Below are positions 11,701-22,788 of a stretch of DNA of 64,000 bases, in pieces (within the stretch, counting starts at the first letter, position 1; each line of letters starts with the position of its first letter). This DNA comes from Metarhizium brunneum (taxonomy: Eukaryota > Ascomycota > Sordariomycetes > Hypocreales > Clavicipitaceae). The translations under genes were made by a program, and so were the position numbers. A model generated the notes under the pieces. That model was not told the origin of the DNA, made no database searches, and worked only from the letters and a program-made list of their open reading frames with translations. Where the stretch lies: the NCBI RefSeq assembly GCF_013426205.1, contig NC_089422.1, positions 6,785,001-6,849,000 on the forward strand. The letters run 5' to 3'.

Positions 11701-13638
11701 CAACCAGGCTCAAGTCAACCGACTTATCCTGGCATGCGACGAGCGTCTATGTTTACTTCTAGTGAGGTATCCCCAGCTCGGCCTCGTGGAGACAGCCAAG
11801 TCTCGGCTTTGGGTTCACCGCTGTCCACGGATGCAGCCCGACGTGGTTCATCAAACACGACTATAAACGACCCCAATTACACTCCTTCACCACTAACTGA
11901 TACGACTGGGCCACTTGCACAAAATGGGTGGACTCAATCTATCGCATTGGGCCAACAGAATGAAAGTCCTCCCGTGCCTGCGAAAATTCGAGAGCATGCT
12001 GAAGGCTCCTTCTTCCCTGTTCAGAACACATCCGATACGCGGGCGTCTCAGGTTAGCCCACCAACACTGGATGTGGCCAGGCAGCAGCAGGAAAACACCA
12101 TATCCAAACCCCCAACGCAGTTCCAATTCGCGCAGCGGGCTGTACAACAGAAGGCCAAGTATCTCAGTCAGCCAGCAGGACAACAAGAGCAAGAAATACG
12201 ACTACCCCAAGAGTCAGCACAAGATACCGAGCATCCTATCGGATATCAAGTCAAACCTCTTGCAGGTCGGTCTGGACAAACCCCGAATGATCAGCAAACT
12301 GTCCTTTCGCCAGGGTCAGGACATATACTTGGTCGGATCGAGGAGCGTGATGAGAGCGAACCAGGTCCCAGAATCAACCAGACACAGCAAATCGAGCTCC
12401 CGAGCTCCATGGCTTCTAGTATTCAGCACTCAATACCAGGTACATCGGCAAGTTTCCATAGATCTACATTACATCATCCGCAACCGTCGGCACCAACTCA
12501 AGTTCAAAGATCAGTCCAGACAATAGGGCAGTTACCAATGGCTTCAACCCCATTAGGTCAACCTCCATCCGGCCAGCTGCCTCCTATTCAGAAACCACAG
12601 GATTTGGTCCCACCAGTTCATATGCAGATTACAATGCAGACTCAAATTACACCTGGGCAAAGGGCGTCTAATCTCAATCCTCAGGGCCAATGGAATCCAC
12701 CAGTGAATTATAATGCCCCTACACAGGGAAGTCAGGAGAAGGAGAGGAAGTGGTCGAAGTGGTTCAAAGGCGGACATTCCAAACCTAAGTCTGCACCGCA
12801 GCAAATGATGTCACCCCAGCCAGGGCCTCAGCCATGGCCAGGCGGTCCATATAGCCCGAATCATTTCTGGCAGCAGCCTGGGCAACAGCCTGGGCAGCAG
12901 AGGCCCTTTGGCCACGGACAATCACCGAGTGTGTCTGATTCGGCATCCATATCTACAGTGGGATCTGACAAGACAAGTCAAGATAGTCAACATGTATCTC
13001 CCGGGCAAGTCCCGGCTCCTATACATGCTGATGCAACTGGTCAGTTAGCACCGGGACAGATGATACAAGGACAACCCACCCAGGGGCAAATGCGTCCTGG
13101 ACAAGTGCTCCAAGGTCAAGGTCCCGGGCAAATGCCACCTATTCAGATGCATCCGGGTCAACGACTACCTGGTCAGGCACTACCTGAACAAATGCCTGCA
13201 GGACGAGGTTACTTTGGGCAGGCTCATCCGCTCCAAGTGGCAGTGAATCCTCCCTTGCAAGGCTTTACATCATCACAACCTCGAACTCAACACCAAGGCC
13301 GAATGGGAATGACAACCCAAGTATCGTCGAATCCAAATCAGCCACACACGAGCCACTCTAGGTCACCCTCTACCGTAAGCCAAGCTAGTATAGCGCAGCA
13401 AGGTGTGCCATCTCAGCAAGTGCATACACCAGTAGGCTACCAGACTCAACACTCCACAGAAGGCAACATGATTCCACCACCGCTATTTGCTCCATCACAC
13501 GGCAATTATCCAGAAAATGCCAAGATGCAGTCACATCTGATGGTGCAGCCGGTCGCCAATAACAAATGGGCTCAAAAACCAGCAGCGGACTATTCTGGGG
13601 GTGATTGGGGAGATGAGGAGAATTGGGAACGGAGATAA
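8767..13638 (+). CDS. Large WW-domain protein with Gln/Pro-rich low-complexity body
   Basis: A single-exon gene of 1,623 residues. The first in-frame ATG is at 8767 (CACAATGGCC); the frame extends further upstream only by non-ATG codons. Residues 3 to about 36 look like one WW domain (LPPGWEWDYDGQRWFYKY then TGQIQYHFP): the first Trp is present and the second position is occupied by an aromatic. The rest is Gln, Pro and Ser-rich. It includes two copies of a short motif SVL-K/R-PAR-x-R near residues 555 and 595, a basic patch (SKWFKGGHSKPKS) near residue 1340, and a GQ-repeat tract at about residues 1420-1480. The C-terminus is acidic and Trp-rich (GGDWGDEENWERR). WW domains bind Pro-rich ligands, so a scaffold role is plausible, but no specific function can be assigned. 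Confidence 0.85.
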   Translation: MAGLPPGWEWDYDGQRWFYKYKPTGQIQYHFPAEGDEFPDFVEAGVPAPDLAPEERLESQQQVKRQTSSAGSGADARSKRAHMTGAGNGSDNKYAMSATAKPVSAIWDGDDDAEGDGVFQPENFMFLGPGTYTDVSPLAEEEEEAAKRSVVGTIGERVQGGETTGTTAAASAKGVSPLGSSKTTPMMAKSEPSTSSPGPVDASIRQGPAVESAPVTQSAHIVQSEPIPSQPPVEIESTAVVAEASDSSVIHMIDSREMPVEMMGDTMHRFDPVGFVAEMPTEHTAAAHIELYPEPVEIADNTVLAPVETAAAAVSATAIAELPAKNSPVAGKEAPVVDTPKGPEGNQSTSGESIPSEDGTTSTEQQAPSDHVQSHGQRVVPSEQPTAPLTQNAGASYANQVLRQDPGQYGRHSNEHGQVESSMPTELKTFKIARKQPGSTPGTPIAQQSQQPDYQAYMPGQMATTAHLPIEKRHSSIGLQREASLMMNMKRSSVSIDSNSVPRVLSPAQHPVPNASCEPLSTQFTKPTTDENKTDNTDLSLSHAPSVLKPARNRKSVQDSLPQKQVPTPAALATPPAQPKPESRRSEGISKFPSVLRPARGRSSSHPGQVINSSVRQPDQHAAISQDPLPLRGRMYQVNNNQTTIPPRQPPFQHPLWATVYADHPARPASVMPIINHVPYGSQYSAAGFGLGLIPRGNQSSQPSLSGCRPPELQDQPSPLQRMQEAIASQPPRPQTVVGAIEADSANTTYTTTIVPPQQLVSVQPVIKDLVTEQLDRPQNVPAVVQPKSVDSQLQVQPAQKVRDEDAEQPQPQPQPQLQQKPSISQSQLTPTQLGQNVAGEQPTLSQNLQTAASIGTAVETQSLPTQQEPQKKLPPSFFQVQPLQQIQNAEAGQPSQLQSLLAPLGIAQRAGGHPPSIQQESSTTSRLQDTQNAVAGQPSQMQNDTSRQPPGPQSVIETIQHSSPPKPPKNAFSPDPSQPGSSQPTYPGMRRASMFTSSEVSPARPRGDSQVSALGSPLSTDAARRGSSNTTINDPNYTPSPLTDTTGPLAQNGWTQSIALGQQNESPPVPAKIREHAEGSFFPVQNTSDTRASQVSPPTLDVARQQQENTISKPPTQFQFAQRAVQQKAKYLSQPAGQQEQEIRLPQESAQDTEHPIGYQVKPLAGRSGQTPNDQQTVLSPGSGHILGRIEERDESEPGPRINQTQQIELPSSMASSIQHSIPGTSASFHRSTLHHPQPSAPTQVQRSVQTIGQLPMASTPLGQPPSGQLPPIQKPQDLVPPVHMQITMQTQITPGQRASNLNPQGQWNPPVNYNAPTQGSQEKERKWSKWFKGGHSKPKSAPQQMMSPQPGPQPWPGGPYSPNHFWQQPGQQPGQQRPFGHGQSPSVSDSASISTVGSDKTSQDSQHVSPGQVPAPIHADATGQLAPGQMIQGQPTQGQMRPGQVLQGQGPGQMPPIQMHPGQRLPGQALPEQMPAGRGYFGQAHPLQVAVNPPLQGFTSSQPRTQHQGRMGMTTQVSSNPNQPHTSHSRSPSTVSQASIAQQGVPSQQVHTPVGYQTQHSTEGNMIPPPLFAPSHGNYPENAKMQSHLMVQPVANNKWAQKPAADYSGGDWGDEENWERR

Positions 13639-14134
13639 TTAGTCTTGCCCCCTATACCACCAAACCCCTCACTTTTTCTTTTGTCTTCTTTGATAACACC
13701 ATACCCTCAAGTTTGGATTTTCAGATGCGTCATTATTGGCGGATATGAATGGCGGAGCTCATGTCGCATCGACGCATATCACTGAAGGCTGATGTAAGTC
13801 CATCATCTTCTACTTGTGAATTTTAGTCCCATTCAATAAGATGCGATTCCACGGTGGTGCCAGAAGTTCCTCGCCATGCATAATGCGAGTATGTGTGGGC
13901 TTCAATTTTTTATCAACCAATAGATTGTATTGTAGATGCCAGAGTGAGAAGTGCCCCTATTGCTTTAGTACGTCTGGTGGTAGGCACTTGCCTCGTTCGC
14001 CGAATTTTCAGTCTAGTCTTGCCGCTCACGTGACAGCGCGTAACGGCGCGACATGACTGAGTGTGAAGCCCAAGTCGAGTTACTACTTCGTGCCTTGCTT
14101 TAAAATTGTCAAGAATGCGCTCCAAATCGGCGCG
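13639..14134. other. Intergenic region upstream of the BRCT checkpoint gene
   Basis: About 500 bases hold the 3' flank of the WW gene and the promoter of the BRCT gene. I recognise no feature with confidence. Confidence 0.5.
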
Positions 14135-17100
14135 ATGACGCCATTCCCGTCTGCAGCGCGGGCTGAAATGGCCGCGTTGGAGGGCAGAAATGAATCGCAA
14201 GACAGCCAGGCCATTCTCGATGCCATGAAGGCAGAATTCGGAGTCGGCACGGTACGTACCACTCGCAGTGAATTTGAGCCTCGATTCCTAACAATTCTGC
14301 GCCGAAGCTGAGCAGTTCACCGCCGAGAAACGGAGCCCAGGCACGTCTATATTGAACCTCTACGATGCAATTTCATCAAGGCCTATCAACTAACGCAATA
14401 TAGAGACCTGGCCTTGTTCCTTCGCGTGCGCCCCAGGTACGTTGCTCCCAGTCGCCACCGGCCGATGCAGGCACCCAAACAAGGATGCACTGACAACCCC
14501 GGTCAAGGAAAAGAAAGCAACAACACACAAGGCTGCCAATAACGCGTGTGTGAATGCCGCCGCGGCCGAGGCCGGCGTCGATGGGACGCGAGTTCTCGAC
14601 GACATACCCGATACAGCCGTTGCAGAAGATGTAGTTCGCAATAGCACCTCCGACACTATAGCCATACAATTTGACAAGCCTCGAGCGTCATTGGATCTCG
14701 ACAAGAAACCCGTCACGGTGACTGAGCGTGCCCAAGGCACGACAAAGATGGATGTTTCGCAACAAACGCCGACCCAGGTCAATGCAGACCGGGACTACGC
14801 CGAGTTCTGTGAGCCACTACCATCGAGCCCGACGTATGACCGGACGCAAATCACTACCAACGATGAACCACGGACGCTGAATCCTGATGACACGGGCGCC
14901 GTTGACTTTGGAAACCTCGGTGAATTCGCGAGGCCGTCATCACAAGTCTCCGAGGACGGAGGGTTTGAAAACACACGCGGCGAATGGAGAGGACCCGACA
15001 ATACGTCCCAGTTGCAGGCAAACCACGCGTCAACGCCCTATAAGCCACCAGATCTTCCCCCAGAGACACCCGCGCTTCCCAAGAACCCATTTGCAACCAA
15101 AAATAATGGCGCTGTGCCATTTGGTGGCACTCAACTATTTGGCCAGACGCAGATGCTGTCGTCTGCAGCCAAGATAGCAAGCCCAACTTCTTCCCGACCT
15201 TCACCAAACATCTTCCTTAACTCCATATCTCCAAATGTCATGGAGACATCACCGTTGAAAAATCGAGCCAATGTTTCGTCACCTACGGATATTCGAACGT
15301 CTAGCCCCACGAGACTACATGAGGTGCCTGCGACTGTACTAAAGAATAACACCCTGAGTATAGTCGTGGAGGAAACGCCCGTGTCATTGAGATCCCAAAA
15401 GGATGAACTGATTCCCGAGTCACCCACATTGAAAACACCACGGCCATCCGCTAGTCATCAGCCCATGGCGCATTATGAGCCGATGAAGGAATCACAAGAG
15501 CGGAAGGGCAGTAGGGGTGCCCGGGATTCCCGCCCAGCATCAGACAGTGACTCTGATGACGCATTTCAAAAGCTGGATCGGAAGAAACGCGTGGAAAGAA
15601 AGAGAGCACAAGCCGCTGCGGAAATGGATAAGGTTAGCTTCATGCGGACACAAAGGAGAATGTCTGATGAACAGCCTGGGAAAAAGCGCCGAAAGCTGGG
15701 GACGGAGGATACGGATGCTCAAGGTGCGAAGAACGAGGGTCAAGACCAGCCCCTCGTGAAAGATTCACAGAAAGCCATTACACAATCTGCGGAACAGCCG
15801 TCCGAGGAGTCGACCAAAGCTACGCCTGGAGTAGCAGTTGAGACAATGGATGCTCAAAAGGAACTCGCAGATGCCCAACCTGCCCCCGAACTTTTAGATG
15901 AGGAAATGATTCCGGCGACTAGTCCTGTACGCTCTTCACCAGCTATCTACCAACGGGGCACTGCGCCATCAGCTTCTGAACCGGAGTTGCCTATGCTGAG
16001 AGGAAGTGGGACTGAACAGGGCCAGGATGCCGTGGATAGCTCTGCGCTGCCACCCATTCGACGGAAATCACAGCGGACGTATGGCAAACGGGGGCGTGGC
16101 ACTCGAACACGATTAGCAGTAGTGTCGTCTGCAGAAGAGAAGGAGCAAGAGCCAGCCGAACCTACCAAAGAGCCGGTGGACAGAGTGGAAGGGTCAGAAG
16201 ACACAGCCAAGAACAAGAACAAGAACGATGCGCTACCAAGTTCATATTCAGAGCCACCGGTACCCATGGGCACAAGATCTCGCCGAACCGAACAAAGAAC
16301 CCGGACACCACGCAGATCGATAAATGTCGACCGTCACGTCCTTACATCTTCCAGTCTGACTAACCTATCAGGCACACCCGTACCATCATCCAAGACTACA
16401 CCTGGAACGCAGGACTCACACTGTCCGAGCCTCCCCGGGTCTGTTCATCTCGTGTCTCCCGAAAATAGTGTTCGGCCCTTGCGGAGGCATCCCCAGAACG
16501 GACTGAAATCTGAATCCCCACAGCCTGTGACCAAGGCTATGAGACTGTCACGGCGATCCTTGCGGTTGGATTCGGATTCCGCAGATGAGCTGTGCCATTC
16601 ACCATCGGCTACGGCCCTCGACAGGAGTACACACTCTAAATCAGTGCGATCGTTTCGAACAAGCCTTACGTCGACATCACGTACTCGCCGGCTCTTTGAC
16701 GGGATGGTGTTTGCATTGTCATTCTCAGGAAGTCAGGCACAGAGGACGAAGTTGGAGACCAAAATCTCGCAAGCCGGCGGCATGATTTTGCACGAGGGTT
16801 TCCAGGAATTGTTTGAACAGTGGACAGTAGCCCACGCCAGTTCCATTCAGGAAGACGGCTCACCGCCATTGCGGCTCACCAAGGCCGGTCTGGAACATGG
16901 CTTTGCAGCCGTCATTGCAGACTCCCACTCCCGAAAGGCGAAGTACATGCAAGCACTGGCCCTGGGCCTACCTTGTTTGGCGCCACAATGGGCGACTGCG
17001 TGCCTGAAAAGAGGCGAGATTATAGACTGGGCGCCATATTTGCTATGTGCCGGGGCGTCCCAAGTCCTTGGCAACGCTATCCGGTCACGCATCCTAGCGC

Positions 17101-17522
17101 CATACTCGGCCGTGGATGCCACTCTGCCCGAGACAATGGAAGCCCGAGACAAGCTTCTGGATGGGGAAAAGCTCCTCATTGTGATGGATCATAAGAAGTC
17201 GCGGAAAGAGACTAAGCAGCAGTATCTCTTCCTGGCGCTGGCCTTGAGTCCGTCCGCAGTATCACGCGTCACGACGGTCCAGCTGGCAGGAGACGCGGTT
17301 CGCCACGCAGAACTGTCCGGGTCGCCGTTTGAATGGATGTATGTGGATTCATCGACGGCAACCGTGGAGGATGTGTTGGCCGCGGCACAAGAGTCGGGCA
17401 AGAGGAAGAGAAGAGTGGCCAGCGAGCCCGTTGGGCTCGGGATGCGTGTGCTAACTGACGAGCTCATGATTCAGAGTCTGATACTGGGAAGGATGGTGGA
17501 GCTAGGTGAGATGGACGAGTAG
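14135..17522 (+). CDS. Crb2/Rad9-type DNA damage checkpoint mediator with C-terminal BRCT region
   Basis: Predicted exons are 14135-14251, 14308-14340, 14404-14436 and 14508-17522; every junction is phase 0. Intron 1 uses GTACGT and intron 3 uses GTACGT with a CTGAC branch site. Intron 2 (14341-14403) appears to use a GC donor (CAG|GCACGT) with a CTAAC branch site and ATATAG acceptor. The protein begins with a short SQ-containing segment (NESQDSQAILDAM). A long disordered Ser/Pro/Glu-rich body with many SQ/TQ and SP/TP sites follows, then a tandem BRCT-like C-terminus. The BRCT part starts at RRLFDGMVFALSFSG (about 16690), with AAVIADSHSRKAKYMQALALG and PQWATACLKRGEIIDW as its core. Crb2, Rad9 and 53BP1 bind modified histones and bridge ATR/ATM kinases to Chk1/Rad53. 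An alternative start is the ATG at 14168. The 5' exon structure is less certain than the BRCT identification. Confidence 0.82.
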
Positions 17523-20500
17523 ATTTTGCCGGCGACGGCGACTGTATAATGAATAGTACACTATGTACAAGTTATGAAGCGACTCTTTTTTTTTAAACCC
17601 ATGCCCGGGCTCCCTTTGAGAGGGCTTGCTACAACCGCATATCAGGCAAGACGCCGTGGTTGCTGTGTGCCGTCTGGAAACGCTGCTAACCAAGCATCGT
17701 TTGCTATGTGCTAGTGCTGGCCATCTTCCACAGTGCGAGCACAAGATCCAAAGTTGGTAGAGGTGCACCCTTTGTCTTGCTGTCTTTGGTCCTGCTTGTA
17801 GTTGTGACTTGTGCGCCGTCGAGTCAATGTCTACCAACACTTGCTATCTGATGGAGGGAAGTTGATTGGCACAAGCCGACTCCTCTTGTTCCCGATTAGG
17901 TAGCGTGACTTGTTCACGGCAAGACTCTTGATTTTTTGAATCAGTGCATTTGCTATTAGTATTAGTTTTCACTCAGGGTTCCGGATGAAGTTTTCCGTTA
18001 GTTGCTCGTGGGGGAACGGGCTTGCCGTGCAAGTATGTGTTGTGCGGGAGCATACAGGCCTTAGTTCATCAGCTGTCTGGTTGGAATAGGTATTTGGATT
18101 CTATCTCCAGACAGGCCGGTGGATGCTGAACGGCGGTGTTTCGGGTCAAGTCATTGTGGTTGTGAGGTTCAGCATTGCCGGGCGTTTGGATAATGGGCCT
18201 GGCAAGCGCTTGGCACATGTATACGGAATAGAGTCGAGGATAGGATCATGGCAATTCAAGCGCAGCAACTGTCGATTTTGTGGCCCGAGTTGGACTCGGC
18301 TTGGTCACAGCTCATCTGTACCTGCGTAAGCGTTTATCCGAGCTGCGGATGGCAGTTGCTGAAAGGAGGACTATCCCTAGTGCCTTGGAGTATGTAAGCG
18401 GCTTGAGCACACGACCATTTCTCGTTCGCTGGGCTACGTGTTGTAACCTCACGCGACAATTCTTGGCTCCGATGTCGTATATCCAGCTCAAGCAGGTACA
18501 TCCCGGCAGGCAAGGATTATCGCAATCGAGCTCCTGTTGAGCCCCGGGCCGTCTGGACTGGTGTTGATGGACCCCGTTTAGCTTGCCAAGGCGATAGCCA
18601 AAGCATCCGGAAGCACCGGGAACGAAAATGTTTGATCTGCAACACGCGTAATGTCGATTTTACTTTTCAAGGTCACCAGCGGACTTTATGCAATTCTCCT
18701 ACGTTGGTAGAGTGTGGAGGCCCAGATTCCCTACCTGGAGGATGTAACTTGACGTTGCAATCCCTGGCATCAGGAACGTGCCAACGTCTGGACAAAGTTA
18801 AAAAACGGCTCGACTTGGGGTAAAAAGCTGATGCCTCTTCTAGTTGAGCCCAGGCGTCATAGGCGACCCTTGGCAGCAGCCCTTATCATCTCATGGAACC
18901 CCCATGACCTGCCATTGAAACTGATTTTTGCACAGTTTTATAGACTTTATAGTCACCTCGGTGCAACGGAGACGACAAAGGTCCGAACCACAATCTAGAG
19001 TAGGGTGTATCTCCCCGGCTGCACACCCTACCCCCCATATTAGCCCATATTAAGGTGATAGGATAGACAGCCGTGGGATGATTATGGTTAATCGGGATGC
19101 TAAATAGTGGCGCTACTCAGCAGTAATGACCCAACATTCTGTTACAACTTACATGCCAGGGTGGAGCCAAGATGTGTAAGTGGTGACGTCGAAGATGTGC
19201 TGATTCGCACATTGGGCAAGCCAAAGGCATACAACGACAAGTTGTGAAGGAATTAACGAATTGTCTCTGGTTGCTTCTTCAAATTTCCTTCTTTTGGTTA
19301 AAAAAAGAAGCAATTTCCAGCATTAATAAGCTATGTTGCTGGGAGTAGAAGCATTGGCGTGGCCTTGGCTTCAGGGTCAACAGGTCGCGGGCCATGGAAT
19401 GATCTTGTTGTGCACCAGTCGGCAAGACGGGGCAGCCTGAGAATCCCGTCATTGGGCATAAATCTGAAAGTCGCATAATTACGCCGTATACATAATGCCG
19501 TGGCGGATGCTCCGGAGTCCGGAGCCAATCCCTGTTTGCTTCCGGACACAATGTTGCTGCTCGCGTGCTCATCTTGCACGCTAGAGCCACATTGGGTTCC
19601 CCCTCTGGAATTGTCAAATGTGCCCATTCTGTGAGCAATTGTTTGATGCCTTTTTTCACGTCGTCTTGTTTGGGTGAAGAAAGATCAGTGAAGTGAATGA
19701 TAGATTACGTGTTCAAGTCGCTGCGCATTTTGTCCTACTGGCAGAGTCGGCTGTCCGGCACCACGTTGAGAGAAGCACTGTCTCGCGACGCCTGATATCA
19801 AGCCACACCTGCGACCGGTTCGGCAGGCTATTGTCTGTGAAAATGAACACCTGCCCTGTCTATTTGAGGCTCGGCGCTGCATCAAGGGGCCGCTGGGTGA
19901 CGTGTTACGGCCCGCTCGATAGAAGTCTGTTGAACCATCTGAGCACCTTCATGTCCCACCACTGGTGCTTGTTTGATATACCGACGTGATGGATTTGCCT
20001 GCATTTGCAGGTCAACTTCGGACTCGTTCAAGTCCGTCCGCCGACCTGCCGATAGAGGCTCGATGCGCGGCTCCTCCACCCCTGATCCCTCGAGTCCTCG
20101 ACCCTCCAGGGCACGGGTGCGCCTATGAGAGCCGCCAGCAGTGGTCGGCTTGGGGCCGTTGCTCGCGCCACAGGCCTTGGCAGCGGGGGCTTCGCTCATC
20201 TAAAACGAGGACGAGCTTTTCGAGCCTCACGAGGACGGACATTTTCGGTGGGCTTTTGATGACAAGAATTGACCCCGAGTTGCTGCTAGTGGTTTGGGCG
20301 TCGACTTGGGTGGTCTTCCAAGTACCTATCAGCGTTAGATTCTGGGGGCTCTTGTTTGTAGTAAACATAAATTGCCCGTCGTCATCCCGCAGCTACCGTG
20401 TAAGTGACCAGGTTGATCAACTCAAAAAGGGACCACAAGCCCAATAGTGTCCAGTGGCTCTTGCGCCGATTGTGAAGTTGTCTCTCTGTTGATGCTGGAG

Positions 20501-20635
20501 TCATATTGAAGCCAAAGTCGAAATTGAAGCCCCTTCTCTCGGCAGTCATCGAAACAAGACCTGGGGTACTTGCTCACGTGCAAGATCCTTCCCTCTCAAC
20601 AGCCATTCCATGCCGCTCGTGCCTGCCATTTTACC
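17523..20635. other. 3.1 kb gene-poor interval
   Basis: This is the longest interval in the left half without a supported gene. Open frames are short (under 155 codons), lie on both strands and share no family signature. A pair of overlapping reverse frames at 19882-20368 is the most protein-like piece, but I cannot assign it. I saw no transposase, long terminal repeat or tRNA-like fold. The leader of the downstream phosphatase gene probably starts near 20450. Confidence 0.5.
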
Positions 20636-21993
20636 ATGGCAGTCGGTGCTTTTGTAGAGCCGCTTGTCGTCGTGGCTCTATTGTTCGGCGGCGCCTGGTT
20701 CAACAGAAACAAAGAGTACGACTTTAGAGAAGGGCGTGCGGCGTGGGAGTCCATCGACGGGACATGCAAGAGGAGCGATGAGTTCTGCCAACCAAGTTCA
20801 TCGCAAGAGAGCCTTCTCTCGGCAGACGACAGCTGGACCAAACACCCATCACCCTCGATAAACGACGTTCCTACCCTGCGCCGTCGCAAGATACAGCTAT
20901 TTGGTTACAACAAGACGGTAGCCTCGCCCAACACACTGGTCTTCAAGCACCGTTTTCTCAGTCGCGTCCTGCAAAAGTTTCCTTTTCTCGTCGAGGCCTG
21001 GTACTGGGCTCTCATCTACTGGGTATGCAATATATGCGCTCTCATGTGGCTCCGCGCTGGCTAACACCGCTGCAGGTATACCAGCTTGGTCGAGCCTTTA
21101 CCGCCGTTACTCTTGTTGAAGACACAGTCAATGTAGCCCGCCGCCACGCTCTCCAAGTCATCCATCTTGAACAGCGGCTTCACGTGTTTTGGGAAGTTCC
21201 CATCCAAAAGTGGTTCATGCAGCACCCGGCATTGGTGCATTGGATCAACCGGGTCTACTCATTTATTCACATCCCCGGCACCATTTTCTTCCTGGTTGCT
21301 TTGTACTATATAACAACGACTCGAAAAAACCGTGCCATGAGCCATAATGTCACTGCAGGCCCAGCATTGTACGAGGCCCGGCGACGCACCATGGCCATGT
21401 GTAACCTGTTGGCCTTTGTCGTCTTCACCCTGTGGCCTTGTATGCCACCAAGGTTACTGAGCGACCCCGGTTTCGATGGAGACGGCGCGGCAGAAGCCAA
21501 GGGTTTTGGATTTGTCGACACGGTGCACAGTTCTGACGGCCAGAGTAGTGTTTGGACGACGAATAGATTCTGCAACCAATATGGTAGGTTTGGCGTTGTG
21601 GAATTGCGGATTGCACGCTAACTCTCCTTAGCCGCTATGCCTTCGTTGCATTTTGGATACTCGCTGCTTATTGGCTTGACCATCGCGACGCTTCCGGTTT
21701 CTGGTGTCCGCGCGACATCGTGGAAACGATTGTCGATTATTGGGCTTGGAATGGCATATCCAGCCCTCATCCTGACGGCCATCGTGGCGACGGCAAATCA
21801 CTTCATCCTCGACGCAGTTGCCGGAGCTGTTGTGTGCGGCATTGCTTGGAAGACCAACGGCTTATTGTTGAACCTTTGCGTAATCGAAGACTACTTCCTG
21901 TGGATGGTCCGAATCCATAAACCTGTCAACTATACCGATCCCGAAACTGCGGTGGAGGCACAGTTTCACAGCAAAATTTGGGGCGAGGCTTAG
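20636..21993 (+). CDS. PAP2-superfamily integral membrane phosphatase (Aur1/PAP2_3-like)
   Basis: Predicted exons are 20636-21022, 21076-21583 and 21632-21993 (418 residues), with introns of 53 and 48 nt (donors GTATGC and GTAGGT, both with CTAAC before the acceptor). The start is the first in-frame ATG (TTACCATGGCA). The second and third phosphatase motifs are clear: AAMPSLHFGYS with His305, and ANHFILDAVAG with His355 and Asp359. They pair in membrane lipid phosphatases and in Aur1-type inositol phosphotransferases. Hydrophobic helices precede and surround them, and a first helix lies at residues 2-20. The long loop between the second and third helices is hydrophilic. It probably acts on a phospholipid or sphingolipid head group inside a secretory-pathway membrane. 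Substrate is not assignable; it is not clearly Aur1 itself. Confidence 0.85.
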
Positions 21994-22788
21994 ATGAACT
22001 AGACATGAGAATGATGGATGAAGAGTTGGATTATACCCGTTGAGAACATGGAGTGATCATGGCCAGGGTTCGGAGCATGCGACATGGGACTCGTAGTGTG
22101 CGGGTGATTTGTTGCGAGCGCCGAGGACCATAATTTTGCGATTGTATATATTTTTTCCTTCTTGCTTTTTCTTGGCCAGGTACATAATACGACGAGATGG
22201 AGACGCACTGCATATTTCCGGAGTAGTGTGGTTCTATTATACGAGCGCAAGTTGGACAACAAAGGCGACGACTGTTGAACAGATGGCAATAGGCATAGTA
22301 GCAAGATGACATAACTGCAACTGAATTCGTCTGTTTCAGCTCTCGAATCAGCAAATTTATGTCAACGACTTGCGTGTACCAATACGTAGGCAGTCACACC
22401 ATCAGCCACCTCTGCGTCGGCGTGACGAGTCCACGCAATGTTCAACGAATGAGCGAGTACTGGTACCGCAACTCGCAGCCGATCGGCGGCGCCCCGCTCG
22501 GTACCAGTACTCCTGGTTTGCCCCTCCACGTGGATTAGCTCTGGATAGCGGCATGACTGCACCACCTTCGTCGTCATTGAATCACTCACTTGGCCACAGC
22601 CTCACCAACACTCACATGCGTCCCTTGCTGCAACCACAACCACGCCTGGGGCTTTAAGCACAGCCGGTGCTGCCCTCACCTGCTCCACCAGACACCAGCT
22701 TCCTCTGTCCAACGGCCATCAAAAACGGCGGCATCGAACTCCCAGCATCCGGCTGCCGTGCCCCGCAGTGCCCGCAGGTATATAGATC
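21994..22788. other. Intergenic region between PAP2 and Gyp7-like genes
   Basis: About 800 bases hold the 3' flank of the phosphatase gene and a C-rich 5' flank of the Rab GAP gene. I support no gene. Confidence 0.5.

Noticed and set aside
19882..20447. Overlapping protein-like frames on both strands before the PAP2 gene
   Set aside because: Neither strand gives a recognisable domain and neither joins to a credible gene model; kept only as a candidate inside the gene-poor interval.
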